From contig PYGV01000009.1 in the NCBI GenBank assembly GCA_003022385.1, positions 1 through 55,268 of the forward strand: 55,268 nucleotides of DNA. The letters run 5' to 3'. Position numbers and translations under genes: made by a program. Under the pieces are notes generated by a model. The model was given only the letters and a program-made list of their open reading frames with translations, made no database searches and was not told the DNA's origin. The stretch is from a filamentous cyanobacterium CCP3. GTDB taxonomy: Bacteria > Cyanobacteriota > Cyanobacteriia > Phormidesmidales > Phormidesmidaceae. Positions 1 to 7,543 of the stretch are shown here, in pieces (the stretch's first letter is position 1; each line of letters opens with the position of its first letter).

Positions 1-122
1 ACCCAGTACAGCGCCCGCCCCAGCCATCGCGGCAAAGCTAGAGGCGCAAACTGGCCCAATACCATGCCTAGTCCCGTCCAGATCACCAGCGGCAAGTAGG
101 CTTGAATCAGAGAATCACGCAT
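1..122 (-). CDS. N-terminus of a membrane permease, probably AEC (auxin efflux carrier) family; cut by window edge
   Basis: An open frame runs off the left edge on the minus strand from an ATG at 122. The 40 visible residues begin MRDSLIQAYLPLVIWTG and continue with a hydrophobic stretch, then a proline/arginine turn and LGRALYWV. This resembles the start of cyanobacterial AEC-type transporters, whose first helix has the form LLQAYLPLVLWTGLG. The family exports small organic anions across the plasma membrane. Only one membrane segment is visible, so the family call rests on recall of that N-terminal pattern and no functional residue can be seen. Confidence 0.5.
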   Translation of the reverse strand, partial: MRDSLIQAYLPLVIWTGLGMVLGQFAPLALPRWLGRALYW

Positions 123-768
123 TTTGACCGTTCGTTATAGCACCTAGCCTAGTCAGTATTCTACGGAGGTTTTGTGAATAGAGCCTCAGCTTATTGCAAT
201 CGCACCACCGCTCCTAGCGCAATTTCAGCCCTCAACAACAACGGGATGTTACTGCCTTGAATCAGCCATTTTGCCGACCGCAATCTCATAGCCTTAAGCC
301 TTTACCAAACCCTAGTCAGGCCTGATTGCAGGGGTTTTCAGAGCGGTATCAAATTTCAAGTAGCATCTAAAACAAGCTAAATCATCGGTTTTAAACGGGC
401 ACCAAGTATAAAAAGATTGCTCTGGCTTGGGATAATACGTACAGAATTCAACCCTATTAATCCTGGCCTCATAAAACTGTATCAATCTTGTAAAAGCGAT
501 CGCTAAAATCTGGCTCTGGCTATTTTTTTTGATTTGATGGCGTTAGAGACCCAGGCATACCGTGCTGCCCATGGCCCAGATGCGGCACTTTAGCGCCTGA
601 GTACCCAAACCATCGTCATCATAGAGGTTGCATCACCGTTATGGACCGGCGTGATCGATCCATATCGTTATCTGATGCCCTGCCAGCCTCCAGCAGGCCC
701 CTTTCTCTAGCCCCCGTCTTCTCTGATGACTCCTTGTAATGATTTAACTAGGGAGTACACCTTCGACC
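123..768. other. 646-bp intergenic region without a convincing gene
   Basis: No frame here has sensible codon use. It lies upstream of both the left-edge permease (minus) and the small gene at 769 (plus), so it should hold two divergent promoters. A TATAAAAAG stretch near 407 and GATAATAC near 430 are -10-like, but no matching -35 at 16-18 bp was found. A HIP1 octamer lies at 496-503, followed by a T8 run near 523. Confidence 0.4.
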
Positions 769-1041
769 ATGGCTACGTCTGCACCCCATCCGTCCGCTGA
801 GGCTCAAGTTGGCGTCTACGAGTGCACTGTCACTCTCAAATTTAGAATTTTGGAGGAAGATGCTGTCATTGCCAATCGCGACCACCTGCTAGAGTTACTG
901 ATCGACGCCTATTCTTACGGTAGTGACGAGTTCGTCGAGCAGCTAGAGTCTCAGGTAGATGTCAACGAGGTCTCAGAAATAGCTGCTTCGCCGCTGATGC
1001 GGCGGCAGTTGATGCGGCTCCGCAATTTGCCTGCGGCCTAG
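769..1041 (+). CDS. Small conserved cyanobacterial protein of unknown function (90 aa)
   Basis: The 90-residue protein has a disordered first dozen residues, then a compact body containing YECTVTLKFRILEED, NRDHLLELLIDAYSYGSDEF and a basic end MRRQLMRLRN. The alternation suggests a beta strand followed by helices, with no membrane segment and no signal peptide. It resembles small conserved hypothetical proteins of cyanobacteria, but I do not know a function. It stands alone, with about 200 bp before psb32 on the same strand. ATG at 769 is the only sensible start. Codon use matches the neighbours. Confidence 0.7.
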   Translation: MATSAPHPSAEAQVGVYECTVTLKFRILEEDAVIANRDHLLELLIDAYSYGSDEFVEQLESQVDVNEVSEIAASPLMRRQLMRLRNLPAA

Positions 1042-1107
1042 AGCGTGTCCAGAGTCACTCCTGCATTCCATTTTGGGCCATGCCCTACATACAAAGGCAT
1101 GTCATCA

Positions 1108-1129
1108 GGAACCTAGTCGATCTAGTTCC
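1108..1129. other. Imperfect hairpin between the small gene and psb32
   Basis: GGAAC (1108-1112) pairs with GTTCC (1125-1129) and TAG (1114-1116) with CTA (1122-1124), leaving one bulged C and a 5-nt loop. No T-run follows, so it is a weak terminator or leader element at best. An AT-rich TTAATTAA block at about 1154 could be part of the psb32 promoter. Confidence 0.3.
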
Positions 1130-1236
1130 CTCAGAGCTCTCAGGCCCGTATATTAATTAATAGGGTTTTAGGCCAAGCTCGGTATTCCCTAGACCCTATA
1201 GTCTCCTAGGCCTTGTAGTCGCTGTAGCCTAAGCCC

Positions 1237-1977
1237 ATGAACAGTTACATTCCCCAACGAACGCTTGCTCGCTCAGTTCGGCTGGGCTGGCGGAGCTTTT
1301 TAGGCCTGGTGTTGCCGTTGTGTTTGGTGCTGGGGCTAGGGGTTTCCGCCGCCGAAGCGGTGGCCGTTTTTCAGATACCGACCGTAGCCGCTGGCGACTC
1401 CACCTGGATTGTTGACGAGGCCGGCATCATCAGCCGCATCAACGAGACTAAAATTTCGAACCGTTTTGGCGACCTGGCAACCGCCACAGGTAATGAAGTG
1501 CGCCTGGTGACTATTCACCATTTCGACTATGGCGAAACGATTCAAACCTTTACCGACAAGCTGTTTGAACGCTGGTACCCAACTCCAGCAGACCAGGCCA
1601 ACCAAACCCTGCTTGTGCTAGATGAGGTTACAAAGACCGTCGGCATTCGCGTGGGCGAACAGTCAGCTACACGGCTAGCCCCCGACATCGCCACCAGCGT
1701 TGCTCAAGAAACTGTGCTTTACCCTCTTCTCGAGGGCGACAAGTACAATCAGTCGTTTTTGGCAGCCAGCGATCGCCTGGTGGCCGTACTCAGCGGCCAA
1801 GAAGACCCAGGCCCACCGGCCTTCGACGACTCCTTTGATAGCGAAAGCACCTTTGCCAGCGCCGAAGAGACCGCCGAGAATCGCGGCAACAACACCATTA
1901 TTGTGGTTGTGCTGCTGGTTCTGGCCACGGTTATCCCTATGGCGACCTATTTTTGGTACGCGGGGTTTGGCAACTAA
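1237..1977 (+). CDS. psb32: Psb32-like TPM-domain protein (photosystem II repair/protection)
   Basis: The 246-residue protein has a basic N-terminus and a hydrophobic signal sequence (about 15-42), a lumenal/periplasmic TPM domain (about 50-190: VDEAGIISR near the start, VRLVTIHH in the core strand, NQTLLVLD, TKTVGIRVG), an acidic linker, and a C-terminal membrane helix (about 219-241). Signal, TPM and C-terminal anchor is the architecture of cyanobacterial Psb32, which protects PSII from photodamage and speeds its repair. The TPM fold has been linked to phosphatase activity in the plant homologue, but no catalytic residue can be assigned here. Start is ATG 1237; no good Shine-Dalgarno is visible. 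Other TPM/YgcG proteins exist, but those usually have Gly/Ser-rich tails, which this lacks. Confidence 0.8.
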   Translation: MNSYIPQRTLARSVRLGWRSFLGLVLPLCLVLGLGVSAAEAVAVFQIPTVAAGDSTWIVDEAGIISRINETKISNRFGDLATATGNEVRLVTIHHFDYGETIQTFTDKLFERWYPTPADQANQTLLVLDEVTKTVGIRVGEQSATRLAPDIATSVAQETVLYPLLEGDKYNQSFLAASDRLVAVLSGQEDPGPPAFDDSFDSESTFASAEETAENRGNNTIIVVVLLVLATVIPMATYFWYAGFGN

Positions 1978-2034
1978 ACCCGCATTCGCCCTGGCTTCAA
2001 TCTGAAATCTGATCTAGCTGGGCCAAGCGCCGCT

Positions 2035-3942
2035 CTAGCGGCTCACCGTGGTTATATTTTGCTCGTCTACGACTAGAGGGCAGGGGGCACCGCTGTTGGC
2101 ATCAGGGGGCACCAGACCAACGATGTGGGGCACCGGGCGAGGAATATACCCCACCAGAGAATCGCCCTGGTAGGCCAGGGATGTACTGGCCCCTGAGTCG
2201 AGCATCACCGCATCGCGCAGACCTGCCTGATGCAGCATTTCCCCCAGTTGTACCGAGTCCACCATAGTGTGGGTCACCCCTACCACCGGCTGCCCAGCCG
2301 TATTGATGCCCCAAAACGCACGATGGCGGCGGGCGTCATAGTCAAACAGGCTGCCAAAGCTGCTGGCAGGCTGGGGCAGACCATTTTTCACCAGCCAGGC
2401 TGCGGCTACAAAAGCATCGGTTACACCGGTCAACTCATGAGTGAGGCCAGCCAGAGCATTGTGGCGATCGGCATCAAAGGGTACAAACAGCACCCGTTCA
2501 GGCGAAATCAGCACCAGAGGACGACCGTTGAGTCTGGGGGTCTCGCCGCCATAGCCTGGCACAAACTGTCGAGTGCTTTGGCTCAGGACTGGGCCAATCA
2601 TCACGTTAGAGTCCAGATACTCTAAGGAGAAAAATCCGCCGTCAACCGCTCCGGCAATGTTGGTCCCCGCCATGATGTCTGTCAGCTGATAGCGGCTGTT
2701 GGCGTGGATGGTCACCGGCTGACCACCTGTAATGAGTGAGAACGACTGATTCTCCAGGTCCAGTTTCTGAACATCTACGGGGGCCGTAAAGTTAAACTCT
2801 GAATTGGCCACAGCAACCAGCGCAGCGCTGGCAGCAGGAGCCCCCCCCCAGGCCACCTCGACCAGGGAGGCAAGACTTGACTGACCAAAGCGCTCGATTG
2901 CTAGCAGCGACTCTGAGGCCCCGGCAAACTGCTCATTTTGCTCACGCATCGTGAATGCAGCCAGGTAGCCAGCATTGGCCACAGCCTGCGCTACCCGCTC
3001 ATCGTAGTAGCCTGTGGGGTAGCTAAAGTAGCGCATGGGCACGCCCAGCTCGCTCTCAAGCCGCCGCTTTGACTCCGTTACTTCGTAGGCCAGGTCGTCG
3101 TCGCTGAGGGTGCGGAGATCGGCGGGATGGGTGACACTATGGGACGCGATAGTAACCAGGGGATCGGCCGCCATGGTCTTGAGCTGGTCCCAGGTTAAGG
3201 TCGATCGCCCCGCCACATCCCCGTCTACCTTGCCCGGAAACACAAAAAACGTAGCCGGTACCTGATACTTTTGCAGGAGCGGATAGACATGCTCGTAGTG
3301 GCCGACGTAGCCGTCATCAAAGGTAATTAGCACCGGCTTCTCGGGCAGCGGGGCACCAGTGCGCAGGTGCTGCACAAGCTGGTCAGGGCTGATGGGAGTC
3401 AGGCCGTTGTCCAAAATAATTTGCAGATGAGCTTCAAAGTCGGCAGGGGTGAGGTCAAAAAAGACCTCGGGTGGTTCGAGCACGTCGTGGTACATCAAGA
3501 CGGGCACCCGCGCCTCTGCTGCCTGGGGGTGAATGCTGGGCCAGGGCGCTGCTCCCAGCTGCGCGATCGCCTCTGTTCCGAGGGTTTTTGCAGCGGCCTC
3601 TAGGCCTGCGCCCTGAAACAGTCGTTCACCGCGGTCGCCAGTGGCCTCGGCTTCGACTAGCCCCAGCGGACGCCTGCACAGCCGCTCGCTGCTGACCCTG
3701 GTGGGAAAAGCATCTACCCCAGGCGCATCGATTAGGGCAAACAGCTGGGTATTTAAAGCCTGGGGTTGAGCAGCGGGACCTGGTGCAGCCCCAACCACAT
3801 CCCCCATCGTGATCGCCCCAGTGCTCAGCGCTCCTGCCAGAGGCACGGCAGCTCCCAATACGAACGCAGCTGATCCCATCGTCAGCAGCGTCCGTGCCCT
3901 GGATGGCTTTATTCCAGATCTGGTCTTAGCGCTCTTGCCCAT
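2035..3942 (-). CDS. Secreted NodB-type polysaccharide deacetylase fused to a phosphodiester-glycosidase (NAGPA-like) domain
   Basis: The protein is about 635 residues. A twin-basic N-terminus and hydrophobic stretch (about 18-45) indicate export. Residues about 145-335 form a NodB carbohydrate-esterase domain: TFDDGY at 208-213 supplies the catalytic and metal aspartates, SHSVTHP (H269, H273) the metal histidines, and YPTGYY the substrate-groove motif. After about 370 comes a second domain of the NAGPA/phosphodiester-glycosidase type: VDGGFFS (434-440), WGINTAGQPVVGVTH and VMLDSGASTS (580-589). NodB enzymes de-N-acetylate extracellular glycans; NAGPA-type domains cleave sugar-phosphodiester links. 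The joint substrate is unknown. A GTG directly precedes the ATG chosen, behind a GGGGAGAG ribosome site. Gene ends 57 bp from psb32, convergent. Confidence 0.8.
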   Translation of the reverse strand: MGKSAKTRSGIKPSRARTLLTMGSAAFVLGAAVPLAGALSTGAITMGDVVGAAPGPAAQPQALNTQLFALIDAPGVDAFPTRVSSERLCRRPLGLVEAEATGDRGERLFQGAGLEAAAKTLGTEAIAQLGAAPWPSIHPQAAEARVPVLMYHDVLEPPEVFFDLTPADFEAHLQIILDNGLTPISPDQLVQHLRTGAPLPEKPVLITFDDGYVGHYEHVYPLLQKYQVPATFFVFPGKVDGDVAGRSTLTWDQLKTMAADPLVTIASHSVTHPADLRTLSDDDLAYEVTESKRRLESELGVPMRYFSYPTGYYDERVAQAVANAGYLAAFTMREQNEQFAGASESLLAIERFGQSSLASLVEVAWGGAPAASAALVAVANSEFNFTAPVDVQKLDLENQSFSLITGGQPVTIHANSRYQLTDIMAGTNIAGAVDGGFFSLEYLDSNVMIGPVLSQSTRQFVPGYGGETPRLNGRPLVLISPERVLFVPFDADRHNALAGLTHELTGVTDAFVAAAWLVKNGLPQPASSFGSLFDYDARRHRAFWGINTAGQPVVGVTHTMVDSVQLGEMLHQAGLRDAVMLDSGASTSLAYQGDSLVGYIPRPVPHIVGLVPPDANSGAPCPLVVDEQNITTVSR

Positions 3943-4138
3943 CACTCTCTCCCCACCACCAGAACCTTAGCCCTGGCGAAAACCCATTACATATTACTGG
4001 GGAACGCTGTCTTTGTTCGATTAAAGTGGCCGAGTTTTCAGTTAAGGAACCGTTAATTCCAACCCTGGGGGCGGAGTTGTTGCTTACCCTAGGCTAAGAC
4101 GTAGTATGGAACAAACCTATCGTGCGATCGCTCTGTCC

Positions 4139-5041
4139 ATGATGCTCACCATTGCCTATCTGGGGCCTGAGGGCACCTATTCCCAACTGGCTGCTCTGGC
4201 CTATAGCCTCGACTTAGAACAGCGCACGGGCCAAGCGGTCGAGCTTAGGGCTATGCCCAGCATTCCAAAGGCAATGCAGGCGACCGCTGAGGGGCTAACC
4301 AACCTCACCATCGTGCCGGTCGAAAACTCAACCGAGGGCGGAGTCACAACCACCCTTGACACCCTCTGGCGGCTTCAGCAGCTCAGCATTCACCACGCGA
4401 TGGTCATGCCCATTCGCCATGGCCTGCTGTCTCACGCCCAAGATCCAGCGCTGATCAGAATGGTTTACTCTCATCCCCAAGCGCTTTCTCAGTGTCAGGT
4501 CTGGCTGGAGCGCCATCTGCCCCAGGCCAAACTGGTGGCGACCCGTTCAACCACAGAAGCCCTGGAGCACCTGGCCGACGACAAGGCCGTAGCCGCCGTT
4601 TCTTCGGAGTGGGCAGCACAACTCTACAGCCTGCCTATTCTGGCCCACAACATCAACGACCACACCGACAACTGCACTAAGTTCTGGGTGCTCAAGGGCA
4701 ACGCTGAGGAGCAACGCTCTAGTGGTCAATATACGTCCCTGGCGTTCAGCCTGCCCGTCAACGGCCCCGGTGCCCTGCTCAAAGCCCTGGAGGTGTTTGC
4801 CCGCTACGGCATCAACCTCAGCCGCATTGAATCTCGCCCTACCAAGCGATCGCTGGGAGAGTATCTCTTCTTTGTCGACTTAGAAATTAGTGGAACCACT
4901 CCCACCGGACAACAGGCTATCGAAGAACTCTTGGCCTGTACCGAAACCCTGCTTAACTTCGGCACCTACAATCTCGTGACCGTAGACCCTAGTCTGGCGG
5001 CGACCAAAGCTAAGGCGCAATCTATTCAAGCACTTCCTTAA
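4139..5041 (+). CDS. pheA: Prephenate dehydratase (phenylalanine biosynthesis)
   Basis: Converts prephenate to phenylpyruvate, the committed cytosolic step to phenylalanine. Counting from ATG 4139, the catalytic domain opens with IAYLGPEGTYSQLAA and includes VPVENSTEGGV, the substrate-binding motif, and NDHTDNCTKFWVL, with the conserved Thr. The ACT regulatory domain follows: SLAFSLPVNGPGALLKAL (the GALxxxL effector-binding motif) and NLSRIESRPTKRSLGEYLFFVDLE (ESRP motif). Both Phe-binding motifs are present, so feedback inhibition by phenylalanine is expected. An upstream ATG at 4106 would add 11 residues translated from a HIP1 site; family members start close to the GPEGTY motif, so 4139 or 4142 is preferred. 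The 3' end overlaps the convergent LON-domain gene by 20 bp. Confidence 0.92.
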   Translation: MMLTIAYLGPEGTYSQLAALAYSLDLEQRTGQAVELRAMPSIPKAMQATAEGLTNLTIVPVENSTEGGVTTTLDTLWRLQQLSIHHAMVMPIRHGLLSHAQDPALIRMVYSHPQALSQCQVWLERHLPQAKLVATRSTTEALEHLADDKAVAAVSSEWAAQLYSLPILAHNINDHTDNCTKFWVLKGNAEEQRSSGQYTSLAFSLPVNGPGALLKALEVFARYGINLSRIESRPTKRSLGEYLFFVDLEISGTTPTGQQAIEELLACTETLLNFGTYNLVTVDPSLAATKAKAQSIQALP

Positions 5042-5663
5042 GGGCCGTGCGGGCCGCCAGATGATTGCGGGTAGAAGTTAGAATTTCGGCCTCACGCTCT
5101 AGGCGAATGCTGGTGTCATCCATTTCTAGCAGAGCTTGCTGTTCGAGAGCAACCCCGTGCAAGTTGCTCGCCACCCAGTAGGACAGCTCGATAGGAATGT
5201 CGGGGATATTGTCTGGCAGGTCAATATCCTGGTTGGTCAGCTTGGCCGACAGGTGCACTACATCGCGCAACAGGCGATCGACATCGGAGGCGAGGGGGTT
5301 CAGGTCTTCGCTGGTGGGTTTGTCTTCCACCCACTCTACCAGACCCACCCGGTAGGGCTTTTCGCGCACGTAGCTGAGTACGCGGAACCGCTGCTGACCA
5401 ATGGTGAGAATCTTGAGGCGATCGTCAGGCAGCCGCTGGTAGTGAAGAACTTCGGCACAGCAGCCCACCTGCGCTGGCTGACCCGACGCCGGGTCGAGCA
5501 TCAGCACTCCAAATCGGCGATCGCTTTGCAGAATAGTGTTCATCATGATTCGGTAACGGGGCTCGAACACATGAAGCGGCAGGTGCCTTCCCGGAAACAG
5601 AACCAGCTCAGGTAATGGGAAAAGCGGGAGCTCTCGCACGGATATGGACTCAGAGAATGCCAT
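5022..5663 (-). CDS. LON peptidase substrate-binding-domain protein (no protease domain)
   Basis: This 213-residue protein consists of a Lon N-terminal domain only. It opens with VRELPLFPLPELVLFPGRHLPLHVFEPRYR, the hallmark of the family, and has the RFRVLSYVREKPYRVGLVEW strand pair and a helical C-terminal half. There is no AAA+ or Ser-Lys protease part, so it is not a protease itself. Such stand-alone LAN/LON proteins are widespread in cyanobacteria and resemble the N-terminal substrate-recognition part of Lon; their role is unproven. The last 20 bp overlap the end of pheA on the other strand. It follows the ribosomal cluster on the same strand, but a hairpin region at 5751-5843 separates them. 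Confidence 0.85.
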   Translation of the reverse strand: MAFSESISVRELPLFPLPELVLFPGRHLPLHVFEPRYRIMMNTILQSDRRFGVLMLDPASGQPAQVGCCAEVLHYQRLPDDRLKILTIGQQRFRVLSYVREKPYRVGLVEWVEDKPTSEDLNPLASDVDRLLRDVVHLSAKLTNQDIDLPDNIPDIPIELSYWVASNLHGVALEQQALLEMDDTSIRLEREAEILTSTRNHLAARTALKEVLE

Positions 5664-5750
5664 TATCGCCTCTTGCAGGTTTCAAGCGCGCCGTGCCAGG
5701 GCAAGGCAGGCCGTAACACTTGTTTACATAGGTGTATTCTAACCCAACTC

Positions 5751-5767
5751 CCCGGCGAAATGCCGGG
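5751..5767 (-). terminator. Small GC hairpin between rpsJ and the LON-domain gene
   Basis: CCCGGC (5751-5756) pairs perfectly with GCCGGG (5762-5767) over a 5-nt loop. Read on the minus strand it is followed by GAGTTGGGTT, not a true U-tract, so it may act with the larger hairpin at 5816-5843 or only stabilise the 3' end. Confidence 0.35.
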
Positions 5768-5815
5768 CCTCAAGGCGCTACTTCCCCAGCTGATCCCTGC
5801 GACAGACCCCAAAGA

Positions 5816-5843
5816 ACCCGCTAAATACGGCTACCTAGCGGGT
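5816..5843 (-). terminator. Hairpin just downstream of rpsJ, likely cluster terminator
   Basis: ACCCGCTA (5816-5823) is the exact inverse of TAGCGGGT (5836-5843), with a 12-nt loop, 14 bp after the rpsJ stop codon. On the minus strand the stem is followed by TCTTTGG, a weak U-tract. Position at the end of the rpsL-to-rpsJ cluster favours a terminator. Confidence 0.5.
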
Positions 5844-5857
5844 AAAGCAGGTCTGCT

Positions 5858-6175
5858 CTAAAGCTTCACTTCAATGTCAACCCCAGCGGGTAAATCCAGC
5901 TTCATCAGGGCATCAATCGTTTTAGATGAGGGCTGATAGATGTCAATAATTCTGCGATGGGTGCGGCTCTCAAAATGCTCACGGGAGTCCTTGTCGACAT
6001 GGGGAGAGCGTAGCACACAGTAAATACGACGCTTGGTCGGCAGAGGAATGGGGCCAATTGCTGTAGCGTTGGTACGATTGGCGGTGTCAACGATCTTTTC
6101 GCAGGAAGTATCAAGCAGTCTGCGGTCAAAAGCTTTCAAGCGAATGCGAATCTTCTGTTGCTGGATAGTAGCCAT
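5858..6175 (-). CDS. rpsJ: 30S ribosomal protein S10
   Basis: The 105-residue protein matches S10 throughout: [16 protein letters not shown] at the start, [19 protein letters not shown] (tRNA-hook region), [16 protein letters not shown] and the VDIEVKL end. S10 sits in the head of the 30S subunit and also serves as NusE in antitermination. As in other cyanobacteria it lies after tuf rather than at the head of an S10 operon. The 115-bp gap from tuf contains a strong terminator-like hairpin, so its expression may depend partly on read-through or on a promoter of its own. Confidence 0.97.
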   Translation of the reverse strand: MATIQQQKIRIRLKAFDRRLLDTSCEKIVDTANRTNATAIGPIPLPTKRRIYCVLRSPHVDKDSREHFESRTHRRIIDIYQPSSKTIDALMKLDLPAGVDIEVKL

Positions 6176-6232
6176 AGGTCTGAAAAAAATAAATTGTCGA
6201 GGTGCAAAAAGAAACCGAAATCTTTAGAGACA

Positions 6233-6273
6233 AAAGGCAGGAGTGAACCCATTGAGCGATCACTCCTGCCTTT
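6233..6273 (-). terminator. Strong factor-independent terminator between tuf and rpsJ
   Basis: A perfect 14-bp stem is formed by 6233-6246 and 6260-6273 (arm on the minus strand AAAGGCAGGAGTGA) with a 13-nt loop. On the minus strand the stem is followed by TTGTCTCT, giving a T-run that begins in the stem. It starts 18 bp after the tuf stop. This is the best terminator of the translation cluster, yet rpsJ lies beyond it. Confidence 0.8.
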
Positions 6274-6290
6274 AAGAAGATAGCGCTAGA

Positions 6291-7520
6291 CTACTTCAGG
6301 ATTTTGGAGACCACGCCCGCTCCCACGGTGCGGCCACCCTCACGAATGGCGAAGCGCATTCCCTGCTCAATGGCGATGGGGTTGATGAGTTCTACGGTCA
6401 TCTTGATGCGATCGCCGGGCATCACCATCTCAGCATCGCTGCCATCGTCAGCGGTGAAAGCGACGATGCTACCGGTCACGTCGGTGGTGCGCACGTAGAA
6501 CTGAGGCTTGTAGCCGGGGAAGAAAGGAGTGTGACGGCCACCCTCTTCTTTTTTGAGGATGTACACCTCAGACTCAAACTGAGTATGAGGGGTAATGCTG
6601 CCGGGCTTAGCCAGCACCATACCACGCTCGATGTCTTCCTTCTGCACACCGCGCAGCAGCAGACCAACGTTGTCTCCAGCCATCCCTTCGTCAAGGGTCT
6701 TCTGGAACATCTCCACACCAGTTACGGTGGTGTTACGGGTGTCACGAATACCGACAAGCTCTACAGTTTCGCCAACCTTGACCTTGCCGCGCTCAATCCG
6801 CCCGGTGGCTACCGTACCCCGACCGGTAATCGAAAATACGTCCTCAACGGCCATCAAGAAGGGCTTGTCGACATCACGCTCGGGCGTGGGGATGTAGTCG
6901 TCAACGCTGTCCATCAGCGCCAGGATCTTGTCGACCCACTCGTTGTCACCACGGCTGATAGCCGGGGTCGCGGTCAGCGCTTCTACAGCCAGCAGAGCAG
7001 AGCCAGAGGTAATCGGAATATCGTCACCGGGGAAATCGTAGGAGCTGAGCAGCTCGCGAACTTCCAGCTCCACCAGTTCCAGCAGCTCTTCGTCGTCAAC
7101 TTGGTCTTGCTTGTTCAAGAAGACAACAATACTCGGTACGCCTACCTGCTTAGCCAGCAGAATGTGCTCCCGGGTCTGGGGCATGGGGCCATCGGCAGCC
7201 GAACACACCAGAATGGCACCGTCCATCTGAGCTGCACCAGTGATCATGTTTTTCACATAGTCAGCGTGGCCAGGGCAATCAACGTGGGCATAGTGGCGAT
7301 TTTCGGTCTCATACTCCACGTGGGCCGTGTTGATGGTAATACCACGGGCCTTCTCTTCAGGAGCCGCATCGATCTCGTCGTATTTACGAGCCTTAGCGCC
7401 ACCAGCCGCTGCTAGCGTCATGGTGATAGCAGCCGTCAGAGTGGTCTTACCGTGGTCAACGTGACCGATGGTGCCGATGTTGACGTGGGGTTTGTTGCGT
7501 GTAAACTTTTCGCGTGCCAT
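6291..7520 (-). CDS. tuf: Translation elongation factor Tu
   Basis: GTPase that delivers aminoacyl-tRNA to the ribosomal A site. The 409 residues show G1 GHVDHGKT (19-26), the switch I region [14 protein letters not shown]3 DCPGHADY, G4 NKQDQVDD, then domain 2 ([13 protein letters not shown]) and domain 3 ([12 protein letters not shown] ending in VVSKILK). Length is normal for the cyanobacterial/chloroplast type, which has a short insertion in domain 1 ([14 protein letters not shown]). It follows fusA by 23 bp on the same strand and is followed by a strong terminator. Confidence 0.98.
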   Translation of the reverse strand: MAREKFTRNKPHVNIGTIGHVDHGKTTLTAAITMTLAAAGGAKARKYDEIDAAPEEKARGITINTAHVEYETENRHYAHVDCPGHADYVKNMITGAAQMDGAILVCSAADGPMPQTREHILLAKQVGVPSIVVFLNKQDQVDDEELLELVELEVRELLSSYDFPGDDIPITSGSALLAVEALTATPAISRGDNEWVDKILALMDSVDDYIPTPERDVDKPFLMAVEDVFSITGRGTVATGRIERGKVKVGETVELVGIRDTRNTTVTGVEMFQKTLDEGMAGDNVGLLLRGVQKEDIERGMVLAKPGSITPHTQFESEVYILKKEEGGRHTPFFPGYKPQFYVRTTDVTGSIVAFTADDGSDAEMVMPGDRIKMTVELINPIAIEQGMRFAIREGGRTVGAGVVSKILK

Positions 7521-7543
7521 TTACGTTACTTGTCCTTTCCTTT

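Noticed and set aside
6531-7415. 294-codon plus frame inside tuf
   Set aside because: Antisense shadow of EF-Tu caused by biased codon use.
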